From assembly GCA_009192285.1 (NCBI GenBank), contig WBVU01000019.1, positions 62,001 through 126,000 of the forward strand: a stretch of DNA of 64,000 nt. Reading direction: 5' to 3'. Of the stretch, positions 1 through 12,796 are shown piece after piece (position 1 is the stretch's first letter; every line of letters begins with the position of its first letter). Source of the DNA: Morchella semilibera. Taxonomy: Eukaryota > Ascomycota > Pezizomycetes > Pezizales > Morchellaceae. A program made the position numbers and the translations under genes. The notes under the pieces were generated by a model. That model was not told the origin of the DNA. It did no database searches and was given only the letters and a program-made list of their open reading frames with translations.

Positions 1-820
1 GCAGCGAGGCAAAAGGATATACCCAGCCTAACAGTGTGTCCCGATTAATTAATTACATGTAGTACATACATGTAGGTAGAGTTGAGTTGAGTTGCTACCC
101 TACACTACCCTACTACTATAATCGTACTCTAACCTAACCTGTCAACGTTCAAGGGTTGATCAACCTATCCATCCATCCATGGATCCAACCAACCACCTTT
201 CACCCCTCCATTCCCCCCCCCCTTCACCACCCCTAGTCACTAGGAAAAAGAAAGCTTTAGCAACTCGGCTGGAATTATTGCTCGCTTGCTCACGAGGTAA
301 AGAACCACACACGCATACCTGAGGCAGAGAGACACCGGTTTTGCCACTAACAACTGCTCTAGTTAGTAATTAAAAAAAAAAAATCCAACGATCTCGATCC
401 CAGTTACCCCAGCTCTCTCAATGTCGTTCGTTTCCAGAAATTGGAATATGCAACCCAATATACCGAGCTTGAATCTAGGGGACAGAGGGGAGAGTGAGAG
501 AGCCTCTCTATCTATCGTACATGCAGCGGTATCATGTAATGTATGTAGGCAGGCTCCGTGCGTCCGGGTGATATGATTTTCACGTTTCTGGGAGGCAAGG
601 GAGAAGGAGTTGGTCAATATGGAAATATATAAAGTCGCGTCGAACCTCCTGCCTGCTGGCCCAATCTCCTGGTAACAATCTCAGGAAGCAGTCCAAAGAC
701 CAAGAAGAAGAAAAAGAAGAAGAAGGAGATTCTATCCTCCTTTTCCTCTCTCTCCCAACTTCCTTTTCCTCATTTTCTCCTACCTCTCCATCACACCCCC
801 CCCCCCTTTCGCAAACAATC
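1..820. other. Upstream region of the Dal5-like transporter
   Basis: No supported gene. The left part has TACATGTA palindromes (about 55-80), short simple repeats and a C-run near 215. A TATA-like element (TATATAAAG) lies at 626-634, roughly 190 bases before the transporter start. It is followed by a purine-rich then CT-rich leader (700-795) and a C10 tract just before the start codon, a layout common for fungal promoters and 5' leaders. The reading frames on the minus strand here are low-complexity and antisense to this leader. Confidence 0.6.
626..634 (+). promoter_or_regulatory. TATA-like box of the MFS transporter gene
   Basis: TATATAAAG about 190 bases before the ATG at 821, followed by a CT-rich stretch typical of fungal transcription start regions. 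Position and sequence are seen; promoter use is inferred. Confidence 0.4.
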
Positions 821-2573
821 ATGGCGGAAAAGGCCACTGGAAGCCATTTTGAGGATGTCGGCATGCAAGATGAAAAGGTTGCAGTTGAGCACTACGACAA
901 CAATGCCCGTATCGATAACGAGGTCGCAAAGTATGCCTCTGACAAGGCAATCCACATTGACGAGGCCACAGACAAGCGCCTCAAGAGACTGATAGACAAG
1001 CGTGTACTCACAATCATGATTATCACCTACTTCTTACAGGCCCTTGACAAGGGAACAATGTCATTTGCTTCTATCATGGGCATTCGGAAGGATACTGGGT
1101 TGCTCGGGCAAGAGGTAAAATTTCTCTTTTTTTTTTTCTTTTCTCGAATTTTTATACATTCCTACTCGCAAACTCTGGGGCTAACTTGAGTAATAGTACT
1201 CATGGTTGACAACATGTATTTACTTGGCTGTGCTCACAGTTGAGTACCCAACAAACTGGATCATCCAGCGAGTCCCGATTGCAAAGTATCTCGGTATCAA
1301 CATCTGCATCTGGGGTGGCATCCTCGCTCTACATGCTGCCGGAAAGAACTTCACTGGCATGGTCATTCTCAGAACCCTCCTCGGAGCCTTCGAGGCCTGC
1401 TGTCAGCCCATCTTCATCATGCTCTCCAGCATGTGGTACCGCCGTGAAGAACAAGCCGCTACTGTCACCTACTGGTACTTCACCTTTTTCTATTCACTTT
1501 CCAATTCACAGCGGAATCTAACAAATCTTTAACCAACAGGTACATGATGAACGGTGGCCAACAGATTGTCGGCGGTCTCCTCGCCTACGCCTTCACCAAC
1601 ATTCCCGAATCCGCCGCCATCCACTCCTGGCAAGCACTGTTCATCGCCTACGGTTGCGCCTCCGTCCTCTGGGGTATCTTTGTCCTCTTCTACATGCCCG
1701 ACTCCCCCATGCGAGCGAAATGCTTCACCGAGGACGACAAGCGACTCATGGTCGAACGTGTTCGCCAGAACCAGACCGGTCTGCAGAACAAGGTTTTCCG
1801 TAGGGAACAGGCCATCGAGGCACTCAAGGACCCCCAGACGTGGTGCTTTGCGCTCATCCAGTTGCTCACCACGCTCCCAACTTCCGGGCTCGGCGCCTTT
1901 GCGAATATCATTATCCAGTCCTTCGACTTCACGGTTCTACAGACACAGCTTCTGGCTATGGTTTTGGGTTTCTTCATCATTTTTACGCTGTTGACTTCCT
2001 CATGGCTCGCCAGGCGCACCTCGCAGAACATCTATGTCATGGCCGGATTCGTGTTGCCCTCCGTCGTCGGCACCATCGTCCTCCTCATCGTCAAGAACGA
2101 TGGGAAGCTCGGCACAAAGGTCGGACTCCTCATCAGTTACTACGTGTGTCTTTCATTCTGGGCGTGCGCGACGCTTGGGCTCTCGCTCGTGAGCAGGAAC
2201 GTGGCGGGACAGACGAAGAAGAGTGTTGTCGTTGGAACGAACTTCGTCGCCTGGGCTGTGGGTAACTCGATTGGGCCACAGGTGTTTTTGGCATGGGATG
2301 CACCCAGGTATCGCATTGCGTTTGCAACGCATATGGGATGCTATGCGGTTCTGCTGACCACCCTGGTGTTCCTGAGGTGGCACTATGTCAGACAGAATAA
2401 GATGAAGACCGCTAAGCTGGCCGAGGGACAGGCGGCCAAGGATGAGGGCTTGACTCACAGTTTTGATGACTTGACGGATATGGTATGTTTACTTCTACTC
2501 CTATTACTTCTACTAAGAATACCTGTGCTAACTTCGAGGATAGGAAAACGTCAACTTCCAATACTGCTTCTAA
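821..2573 (+). CDS. MFS anion:cation symporter, Dal5/allantoate permease type
   Basis: Major facilitator superfamily transporter of the fungal Dal5/Tna1-like group (ACS family), expected to import a small organic anion such as allantoate, nicotinate or a related acid across the plasma membrane. Four exons join in frame: 821-1114, 1197-1474, 1540-2482 and 2544-2573, giving about 514 residues, normal for the family. The start is the first ATG after a CT-rich leader. After a charged cytoplasmic N-terminus, family motifs follow: LDKGTMSFASIMGI in helix 1, YSWLTTCIYLAVL across the first junction, FEACCQPIFIMLSSMWYRREEQA around helix 4-5, and a C-terminal NFQ-Y type ending that only appears after splicing the last 10-codon exon. 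Hydrophobic segments fit 12 helices. No frame break is seen. The substrate cannot be assigned from sequence alone. Confidence 0.9.
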
Positions 2574-4879
2574 TCCCCTCACCTTTCCTTATTCTACTTT
2601 ACGTTTTGTTTATTTTTATGTAATGAAGGAGTCTTACTCCACGAAATGATGTCTTCTACGAGGAAAGTGGGGAATGGGAAAGGGAGAAAGAACAAACTGT
2701 AAATAACAACATATCACTCGCCCAAGCCGCGAAAATTCAAAACTGAGTTTTCAAAAAAAAAAAAAAAAAACAAGATATCTGCACATCCACGGCACAGCTC
2801 ATTGACATCCAGATGCACATGCACCGTACACCAATAAGGCGTGGAGGCTAGAACGGAGACTCGCTGCTATTACCACCGAGAGCAAGCAAGACCTTAGGTT
2901 AGTTTCTTGGTATTGTCTTGGAATCCGCTGTCATGTCAGGGACAGAAAAAAGAGGCGTTACAAATCTCTTCTTGGGTTGCGGGTTAGGGTTAGGGTTCGG
3001 TACTCCTACTTTCCGATTTAGAACTTTTAGCAGAGTGAGTGATGAACTGTGATATGTAGCTACTACTCTCTCATTCTCTTTAGAACTGGTCCCCGTGCCT
3101 CACGGGAGCGCGTGGAGGTGGCGGCGGCGATGTTTTATATATTGATTCTCGCTGTTCAGTGGGCTCTCAAGACTGACGAGGGCAATATTGCACTCTAACG
3201 CACGCACGCACGCATGTCGTATAGAGTAATGGTGTGGCCCTAAACAATGCAAGTGTCGGCACACCACGATAAGTGTTGTTATATGAATCCTGGCAGAATC
3301 TGATTGCCAGAATGTGCGCTATTGACTAAGCAACCAAAAAAGAAGGGTCCGATTTCAGCCAATCAAGTGATGATATCTTGCTGGGTACCCCCTACTCTGG
3401 TCGGTGTAGGGGAAGCTGTAGGTCTGATAAATCCAATTAACGAGGCCCAACCTCCCAGTATCTGATTGGCGAGCATTTAGCATTTGGTCAAGGGTGTGCC
3501 TATATAGAGTACCACAAGGGAAATACAACTCGGGCCGGGTTAGCTAGTATTCTGTATACTTGCCCCCAGACATAGGTGCCGTAACTATGATCTCTCCGGG
3601 GAAGTTTTTCGCGGAGTAAACGGTATTGTCGCTGGCTGTCCATAGTATAGGGCTGTATGATTCGGCTTGCTTGAGAGCAGGCTCCAATAATAACAGGGTT
3701 AGGGTTGGAAATCACAGAGTGGAAGAAACTCACCGATAGCTAGCTAGGCATAGGTATTTGCAGAGCTTAATGAAATTAAAGTCTTGGGTATGCTAGAAAG
3801 AGAAATAGCCCTCATTAGTTCAAGCTATTGAACCAGAGGAATACAAGAAAATAAATAAATCTCGACCTTGTCAATGACGGAAAAACCTGACCGACAAACC
3901 GTATCAATACATTGGCGAATGTATAGTTGTCAACATATATATCAACATCGATACTGCATGCATGCAGAAAGCATATGGGAACCTTGCACGGTTTGGTGCC
4001 AGTAACCGGGCTTTCTCGCTACGAATCCAGGGCCAAGGACCAACCCCGTCGTACTCCGATCTGGAAGCTAGATATCTCATAGGCAAATACCCACACCGGA
4101 AATCCGCAGTCTCACGAGCGGAGAATATAGGTTCTTTTTTTAAAGTGTCCGAAAAACCGTTATCAACGTTTTTTTTCTCTTCTAGTTCAATTGAGATGGG
4201 GCTCCCCCGTGTTGTTGAGGGTTGTTTGGGCAATAGCCTGAAGGTAGCTTCCCTGCTCGGAAAATCCCCAGAAAACGTTAACGTTGTCGGATCCGTGTCC
4301 GAAACCCCACATCCCCGCCCCGTCTCTGAGTATGGTCGAAGCTTCATAGTAGGCTCTAGGGGCCCTAGCAGTGGCAATTCAACCCCGGAAAATACTCACA
4401 ATAGCCAGGGTCAATCAATCGAATGAGGCCAAGAACGGGTTTTTGTCCCCGGATAATAGTAAGGGAATATCGTCGATCAAAATTCCCCAAGATTAATAAA
4501 GTAGGCAATAGCTATTCAGGCGAATAATTTTGGGCTTGGTACATCAATTGACCGCAGGCATGCAATCAATGTATACGGTACCTAGCTTTGCACAATAATT
4601 CAGCCGAAGTTGTTGTAGAGTGGTTCGGAAATTACAATAATGCAGTCAATAATCTTTTTTTTTGTCCCTTGTTAGCTAGTTTCGTCGGAAGAACTTGCGG
4701 GGAGGAGGGGGATGGGGCTAATATGCTTATTTTGGATTCTTCCATCTTGGAAAAAGAAGCATGACGGCGAAAAAAGACGTTCTCGGCTCATATGGTACGG
4801 TGTATTATTCTCTCAATGCCGAACCATATCAGCTGGCTGGGCTATAGCAGTGCCTCTCAGCTGTAGAGTAAATCGTAAA
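2574..4879. other. Intergenic region between transporter and glucosidase
   Basis: No convincing gene. It holds an A18 run near 2755, telomere-like TTAGGG copies near 2985 and 3700, and a pair of open frames on opposite strands over 3904-4426 (about 155 codons each) without recognisable domains. Nothing in it shows splicing or homology that I can recognise. The right end is the promoter of the GH3 gene. Confidence 0.55.
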
Positions 4880-4887
4880 TATAAAAG
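4880..4887 (+). promoter_or_regulatory. TATA box of the GH3 gene
   Basis: TATAAAAG 100 bases upstream of the glucosidase ATG at 4989, followed by a CT-rich leader ending in TCAACAAG-ATG, a good fungal start context. Confidence 0.5.
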
Positions 4888-4988
4888 CGAGCTTGTATTC
4901 CGTCCTCTTGATACTTTCCTCCCCTACCTCCCACCAGACTTTCAATCCTTCTCTGTTTGGGGTTTCTCTTTCTCACACAGTCAACAAG

Positions 4989-7614
4989 ATGAGGTTCACA
5001 CAAGGATTATGGGCTGTGATGCCGCTGATGTCCTCACTGGCAACAGCACTCCCAGCAAACTCGACCGTTCCCGCCAATGCCATCTACAAGAACCCTAAGG
5101 CCTCTGTAGATGATCGTATTGCTGATCTCATCTCACGTATGACGCTTGAGGAGAAGGTTGGCCAGGTCATGCAGGGTGACATCTCGAATTGGTTGAACGT
5201 AACAGATGGTACATTCAATAGGACTGGATTGGTAAATAGCATGAGCTATAAGACTGGACAGTTTTATATCGGGTACCCGGTCCCGTGGGAGTGGGTTGCG
5301 AGGGAAACACTGAGAGGGCAGAAGTACCTAGTTGAGGAGACAAGATTAGGAATACCTGCCTTAGTCCAGACCGAAGGTAAATATACTATCGAACCGCAGC
5401 CAATTGGACTAAGACCAGCGCTAACACTATTCCTACAGGAATCCACGGGTTCTTGATCGGAAATGCGACAATTTTTAACTCCCCAATTGCCTATGGCTGC
5501 GCGTTCGATCCTGATGTAAGTGGAGCTCCTAATACTTGATATCTTAGGTATACTTACTAACCCTCAAACAGCTGGTTAAACAAATGGCCGAAGTCATTGC
5601 CGTAGAAGGAGCAGCTCTGGGTGCCAACCACATCTTCGCACCTGTAGTCGATCTCGCACGTGAATACCGTTTCGGCCGTGTCGAGGAGATGTTCTCTGAG
5701 GATCCATACCTTTCCGGTGAATATGGTCACGCGTACGTTGTTGGGCTGCAGTCAAAGAAGGTCGCTGCTACTGTAAAGCATTTCGCCGGGTTTGGAACCC
5801 CCGAACAGGGATTGAACACTGCTCCTGTCCATGGAGGAGAAAGAGAGATGAGGCGGACGTAAGTATCCCAGAAATAATGGATATCGATATGTCCCTAACG
5901 ATAGTTCTCACGACAGATACCTGCCGGCGTTCAAGCGAACCATCATTGACGCCGATGCATGGAGTGTTATGAGTGCCTATCACTCATATGACGGAATCCC
6001 CTCAGCTGCAGACTACCACCTCCTGACTGAAGTCCTCAGAGGAGAGTGGGGCTTCAAGTACCATGTCATGACCGATGCCGGTGGTTCTGACAAACTCTGC
6101 AACGACCACGGTCTTTGCGAGAAAGGTGACATGAGAGCTGTTACCATGCTTGCTCTTACTGCTGGTAATGACGTTGAGATGGGTGGGGTTCATTGTAAGC
6201 TTAACCCTAACCCTGGCTTGAACTATTACTGATAATATTCCTAGCAACTACCGCGCAATTCCTGGTCTTTTGGAGGATGGAACTCTTGATATCGAAGTTT
6301 TGGACACTGCTGTCTCCCGTATTCTTCGCACCAAGTTCATCATGGGTCTTTTTGAGAACCCATACATTGCCGCTCCTGAAGACCAATGGAAGAAAATCAT
6401 TCACTCAGAGAAGAGTGTAGCCCTCGCAAGGAAGATTGACCGTGAGAGTATCGTTTTGCTTGAAAACAACGGTGTCTTACCCCTGAACAAGAAGAAGGTC
6501 AAGAGCATTGCTGTTCTTGGACCTATGGCCCATGGCTTCATGAACGTGAGTTGCGCAAAATCAAAGTTGTTAACTCGGACATAGTCACTGACAAAACATA
6601 GTATGGTGATTACGTGGTCTATAAATCACAGTACCGTGGTGTCACTCCTTTGGACGGGATCAACAACGCTCTTAAGGGGTCGGGCACCAAGGTTACCTAC
6701 GCCCAGGGATGCGAGAGATGGAGCAATGACCAGAGCGGCTTCCCAGAGGCAATTGCCGCTGCAAAGGATTCAGATGTTGCAGTCGTGGTTGTTGGAACCT
6801 GGAGTAGAGACCAGAACGAACTCTGGGCTGGTCTTAATGCCACCACCGGTGAGCACGTGGACGTCCACAACCTCAACCTCGTTGGCGCCCAAGCAGACCT
6901 TGTCCGTGAGATTCTCGCCGTCAACAAGAACACTATCGTTGTCTTTTCATCCGGAAAGCCCATCACCGAGCCCTGGATCTCGAACTCTTCTGCCGCCCTC
7001 GTTCAACAGTTTTACCCCTCCGAGGAAGGTGGTAACGCCTTGGCTGATGTTCTCTTTGGATCCTATAACCCTCCGGAAAGCTCTCAGTCTCAATCCCCCA
7101 TGATATTGGAACTGCTCCATCATACTATGACTACCTCAAGGGCAGCAGATATGTCGATGCTGGTGCCATCTATGAGAATGGCACGATGAAGTTTGGACAT
7201 CAATACGTTCTGTCCAGTCCACTCCCGCTCTATCCTTTCGGATTCGGAAGGAGTTACTCCACCTTTTCGTTCACAAACGTCACCCTCGCCCAGACAAATG
7301 TCACTGCCGATGCCACCGTCACTGCCACTCTGAAGGTGAAGAACACCAGCAAGGTTGATGGGACAGAAGTTGTGCAGCTCTACGTCACCGATAAGGTCGC
7401 GAGTGTTGTCGTTCCCAACAAGGAGTTGAAGGGATTCGCAAAGGTCGCTTTGAAAGCTGGGGAGGAGAAGACTGTCAAGATTGATGTCGATGTCAGCACC
7501 TTGGGCGTGTGGAACACGAGGCACCAATATGTCGTCGAAAAGGGAGAGTTTATCGTGGCTGTTGGTGACAGCTCGGAGAGTATCAAGTCTCGGGCTTCGT
7601 TCTGGGTTGGTTAA
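4989..7614 (+). CDS. Secreted GH3 beta-glucosidase (frame broken twice)
   Basis: Glycoside hydrolase family 3 enzyme, expected to release terminal beta-linked glucose (or a related sugar) from oligosaccharides outside the cell. The first ~20 residues (MRFTQGLWAVMPLMSSLATA) are a signal peptide. Exons: 4989-5376, 5439-5515, 5572-5858, 5917-6194, 6245-6545, 6602-7614. Seen motifs: RMTLEEKVGQ, the KHFAGFG substrate-binding loop, the nucleophile aspartate in VMTDAGG (about residue 304), a C-terminal alpha/beta sandwich and a fibronectin-III-like tail (YVTDKVASVVVPNKELKGF). Corrected length would be about 781 residues, usual for the family. Two one-base deficits interrupt the frame: at the 6194/6245 junction the spliced codon lacks a base, and near 7072-7078 the frame slips from the GSYNP segment to the KLSVSIP segment. 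Both sit beside short homopolymers, so sequencing error is as likely as real decay. Intron 5 carries telomere-like CCCTAACCCT. Confidence 0.88.
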
Positions 7615-9501
7615 ACGGTGTATGCGGGAAACATGAATCATGTAGAAAAGACTTACGACGAGAGAGATGATGTGGATAATTGTTAATATATATATCCGTA
7701 GATACTGTATCATTTACCCATCCAAGTATAATTTAAATATTTTGATAACTTGCTCTTCTGGAAATTATAGCCATTAGTGAGTGTCTGCTAGACACAGGTA
7801 TTAACCTAGACATATCTTGGACATGGAATTATTCTTTGCTTCGCACCCGGAGACACAGCCCTGTGCTACACCAGCCTGGGACGAGAATATAAAACAACCC
7901 CCCACATCTTTGTAATATGACATGTAATCGAACGGATACGAGGAGTAAATAATCACTCTCCTCTTAGCCTGACGTTAACACTAGACCGTCACTCACAAAC
8001 ATCATCATAGTCTATCACTCGGCAGGGTGGTTCTGCCCAGGTTGAGATCAGGGTTCGTGTTACTACGTCTTGGCTCAGGAGGAATACGTATCTCTCACGG
8101 CTGGATAAGCAACTGGAGTCCAGCGATGAAAATGACCGTCGAGGGAGGGGGGTGTGTTGGTGCGTAAAGAAGACAGGAGCAGAGAAGGTGGGGCGGAGTG
8201 CCGAAAGTTACCCAGACGAACCCAAGCAAAGACAAACCACAACCCACCCCCAATCCAAAAACGAGACCCCCCCACCGAGAGCTATATAAAGAGGATGTCG
8301 CCAACTCTAGCTCTCCATGTGTGTACACACCCCCGCCTGCCACCACGGCCACCACCAAGCCCACTTAACGCCTAACAGTCCATGAAGATATCCGCAGCAA
8401 GCACCACCCCGCCTGTCCAAAGCCTAAGCTCTCCCGTTTTCTTTACCTGGGCCCCACCGCCCCGCACACCCCCAAGACGCATATCGAAACGCACCCCAAT
8501 CTCCTTTTACCAGGCTTGTGGATAACCCAACGAGGAGACATCAACAACGCCACGCCCCGCCGCCGCCCCCCCCCCCCCCCAACAGACAAACCCATTTAGG
8601 CAAACCTGTTCCACACGCGGCGGATCACCAAAAATCACTCGCCCGTAATAGGACCCAAGAGCGATGTCTTATACACGCATATAAGCCACCGGAAATACCA
8701 GCACCCTCCTTACCCGCGCCCGCCCCTCTTGAGTCAACCGTAAGTAGCCCACCAAGGCAAACCAAGACGCCAGTGACCCCCTCTATTTTAGCGGAAGCAA
8801 ATTTGCTGTAAGATCTTATCTTGTATCAATTGTGAGATTCTATCGAACTGATGAATTCTCAAACAAAGTAAAGGGAAAAGCTCTCCCTATATAATACAAT
8901 TTTCACTCAGAACAAGTGTTCTTTTATACAAGAGTACAAGTAGCCCAGCGACAATCTGCCAGACTACATAACACTCCACAGCCTACAGCAGATCCAGGTA
9001 AAGCCGAAAGGGGCCCCACCCCGTGGGAGGATGTGCTACATGCCACCTGTGATACGTGCGCAGCACACACGCGCTACAAAACACTGTGTTGGCCCCAAAG
9101 ATGGCGAGTAGTAAATGTCTGATATAACTCCCCGGGGATGTGGAATGTGTATATATGGACCTATGCCCGGAAGAGGTAATTCTTATGCTACCCCATAAGG
9201 GCCGTAAACATGTCCGCCATGTACCCGGGTTATTCTTCACAAGCTATCACTCGCCCCCATCTGCACTAAATGCCCGCCGCGCCCCCGAAGCATCCAATTC
9301 CACAACACACTACACTTCTTCACTCCCATATGGACCACAAACAAAGAGAAGAGAATTCCCATTAAACCCCCACAAACCCTGATTCAGAGTCCAAACTACA
9401 TATTTATAATACACCTCCGCCCCCTCCCCCCAAAAATAAATAAATTAAAAAAAACAGAAGATAGCAGAACCTCATTCATTACCCCCCCACGCCATCTACA
9501 A
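7615..9501. other. Intergenic region, C-rich
   Basis: No supported gene. The centre (8200-8800) is strongly C/A-rich with a C15 run at 8566-8580 and proline-rich open frames that look like composition artefacts. The rightmost part precedes the 3' end of the minus-strand regulator and contains A- and C-runs. Confidence 0.55.
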
Positions 9502-9689
9502 CTATATGCATGAACCCTCTAGCCTACTCATACTAAACCCCCCCGCAGACCCCTCCCAACTAAACCAATCAAACTCCAACGGCCCCCTCATCGCCGCCTG
9601 CTCCATCTGCGCCTGAAACCCCGCCGGCTCCTCCATCAGCGCCTCCAGATCCATATCTAGCCCATACGCCTCATCAACCCCCATATCCA

Positions 9690-12600
9690 TCATCGTCTGC
9701 CCCCCTCGCCGCCCCCCGGCCACCTCAAAAAGCTCGCCGGATGCAAATCCACCTCTTCCGCTAGCTCCCACCCCCCCGCTGCCGCCGATGCCGCCGATGC
9801 CGCCCCAGCACCCACAGAGGACGCACTGGGGGCAGTAGTATCGGCCGTAAACACCTGCTCAACCTGGTCACGCGGGAATGCGGTAGTGCCCCAGAAGCCC
9901 TTGCCGTACCCCCTTGAAAAGGTCTTCTCGCCGTCGCTCGCCCCCGGCTGCAACCACCCCGGCTCTGGTCTCAGACTTGCCTCCTCTTCGTCCTCACTAT
10001 CCACATCCCTCCTCCTCCGCTTCCCCACGTGTTCTGCCGTGCCGCTGCCGCCGCCGCCGCCACGCTGCTGCTGCTGCTCAATCTTCCCATAGTTCTTTAG
10101 GAATGTGCCAGCAACATGCGTGAACGCGGACGCGATCTGCAGGAGCTTTGCCGCTCCCTCGTTCTTCTCCTTCATGCGGCCGAGGTAGTTGACGAGGCCC
10201 TTCATGAGCTGAAAGTCAACCTCTCTTGACGTGGACGCGGTAGGGTTTCTGATGATGGCCGAGAAGAGGACAAAAAAGGCCGTGAAGGGGTAATACTGGA
10301 ATAACCTATTGCAGCCGGCAGCGGTCAGCGAGGGCAGTAGTAACCGCAGGGAGGGGACTACCGACCACATGATCATGCCGCTATTTGCGATGTCAAAGCT
10401 GCTCTCGACAACCTCGTTAATGATGACGATGCTCTCGCGGGCGCTCTCGAGGCAGAGGCGTTCGCTGGCGGCTCCGGGGCGCGCGGTGCGGTGAACGAGG
10501 GTCAGGCTGCAGAGATAGCTGAAGCGCATCTCGAGGCGCGAGAAGACATCAAGTGGCTTTTCGGAGGTTCCGGTTTCGGTAGTGAAGAAGATTGCCTTTT
10601 TGTCGGCCCACCAGTTGTGGAGCTCGAGGTCGAGAGCCGCGATATTGTTATCCCGCTCCTCCTGCGTCATGCGTGCGGCAGATGCGGAGTAGAGGCGGAC
10701 ATAGATATTGCTCTGGATCTTTGCCAGCTGGATCAGAGCAAGAAAGTTCTTAAAGTACGGGCTCGACCCGTCGTCCTCTGGCAGCTCCGTGTCGCAGTCA
10801 AAATCCGGGAGACAGGTGGAGCGTCCAAAGGTCAGAGAGAGGCACTTGTCGAGGATATATATATTCCAGAAGATGCATCGCCGTTCCTGCAGCTCGGATT
10901 TGGTGAACTGCGAGTTGCTAGGCGTGCGGCGGTGGAGCCCAATCGCCTGCGAGAGCCGTGCGGCCTGGGATAGCAGAGACCAGCAAAGACCAGGTCTTGA
11001 TATCTCGATGGCAATGACTGCCCCGGTGAGAAGGGCCTGAATGTTTGGGAGTCTAGGGGCGAGGAAGACCTCGAGGTCGTCGATGGCGGCCCACCCGTTG
11101 AGGAAGAAGTTTCTCCCGATACCGGGCTCGACGGGCTGGCGCGAGGTTGTCCTATTGAAGACACCAAACAAAAGGACATTATTGAAGCAGACGAGCCATG
11201 CACGGTCTTTTGACAGCTTCGGGTCACCGGCATAGTACTTTGCCATATTCTCCTTGAATCGAGTCTCGTCGAATATCGGTAACCAAACATGGACCTTTCG
11301 AAAGTATTCTGTTTGACGCACCGGCATATATCAGCTGAGCTTCCTTTCTATCATAATCTCCTCCTCCCGCCCGCTATTCACCGATCACCGATCACCGAGT
11401 CAATGATCAAACAACCAGCAAATATCCTCTTGGCCACAACACAACACAACCATACCGTTCGCCAGCGCCTCTGCCTCCTCCCTCTCCGGGATCGCCATAC
11501 TAGCCCCTCCCGCTCCCATCCGCAGCTCCGCATGCCCGTAATACGGAAACCAAGTCGCCACATTCGACGATATACTCGACAACTTCTTGAGCGCGCCAAT
11601 CGTCTCACTGCTCTTCTCCCCGCCGGAGATCGCCTCCCTCGCATCCGCCTGGCCATCCTCGCCGCCGCCACTACCAGCACCCACCGCAGGCGACTTTTGC
11701 CGTAGCGTCTCCTCCGCCAGGGAACCAGCCTCGATCGAGATCCCAAGCATGCTCGACGGCCCCATATACTGGGCGTCGCGCCGGGGATCCGTAGGTTTCG
11801 GCAGGCGCAACGAGTACTCCCCTGGCCTGATCCTAACAGGGTCCCTTGGCGAGCTTGCACCAAGACCTGGCAATGGCGTCGGACGGAACATTGGTGGTGT
11901 AGCCGCGGGAGAACGGACCGCCTGTGCGGTTTCGAAGGCCGTCAGCAGTCGGCTCATTGTGGACTCGATCCTGTCGAGACGGTCATGGACCTCTTCGAAG
12001 CGCTGGGCACTGATTTGTTCCGTTAGCTATAACCTTGGGGGGGGGGGGGCACCCCCGGATGTGTCCCGGAGAGTGAGAGAGAGGGAGAAATACTTTCGGG
12101 ATGCCTCATTGTCGCGCTTCTGACGCTCCGAGTAGGTGCAGGCAGTCTTCCAAGCGATGCAGTTTTGGCATGTTGGTTTCTCTCGGCCACACCGTACCTA
12201 TCGAAAGCAGTTAGCACATCACCACCACCACCACCCCACCAACAAACCATCGCGGGTAATTATTATTCCGGGGGGGGGAGGGGAAGATCATACCTTCTTC
12301 TCGCGACAGAGGTCACAGGCTGGGTTTCTGGCCGAGTGCCTTTCACCTTGCTGGTGGTGGTGAAGAGGAACCTGTTAGCTAGGGTGTAACTTTGCTGTGC
12401 ATGTGCGTGTGTGGGTGGTGTATCCATCTGCTGCTGACAGGCACATGCATTTCCCCGTCCAAACATCGGCGTTATGTCGGGCCGTCATCATCACCACCAC
12501 CACCAATAGCTATAGATGGATGGATCGAGATGAATGAATGGATGGACAGATGAAGATGGGGGGGGGGGTGTGAGGGTGATGGGGAGGAGAGAGAGTGAGA

Positions 12601-12796
12601 GAGAGAGAGTAGGGAAGTGGGGTATGTACAATATCGAGAGAAGAGGGGGAGATCGAGAGGGAGGGAGGGGTGATGAGGGAAACGGTATCAAATATCATAT
12701 CATTGCGTATAAATAACATACCTTGCCAGAATTCGACATGTTAGCGCCATCGCTATCGTCGTGGTGAGAATGTTGAGTTGAAGCTGTGGTGCTCAT
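9690..12796 (-). CDS. Zn2Cys6 transcription factor with fungal_trans domain
   Basis: Nuclear DNA-binding regulator. Five exons on the minus strand join in frame: 12796-12722, 12371-12294, 12197-12094, 12009-11456, 11308-9690 (809 codons to the stop at 9690). The zinc cluster spans exons 2-3 with cysteines at about 44, 47, 54, 61, 64 and 71 (C-x2-C-x6-C-x6-C-x2-C-x6-C). A short coiled coil follows (QRFEEVHDRLDRIESTM), then a low-complexity linker. The fungal transcription-factor domain starts at the exon 4/5 joint (LANEYFRKVHVWLPIFDE) and includes the RRCIFWNIYILDKCLSLTFGR signature. Start chosen because it gives a 25-residue first exon with a clean donor. Odd: the last ~25 residues look unnatural; another frame, entered at the C7 tract 9771-9777, gives an acidic tail (DMDLEALMEEP, FDWFSWE) ending at 9502 that looks more like a real activation domain. 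Target genes unknown. Confidence 0.85.

Noticed and set aside
11378-12123. Long open frames overlapping the Zn2Cys6 regulator on both strands
   Set aside because: The minus-strand spliced model has zinc cluster, coiled coil and domain in phase; the others are its shadows.
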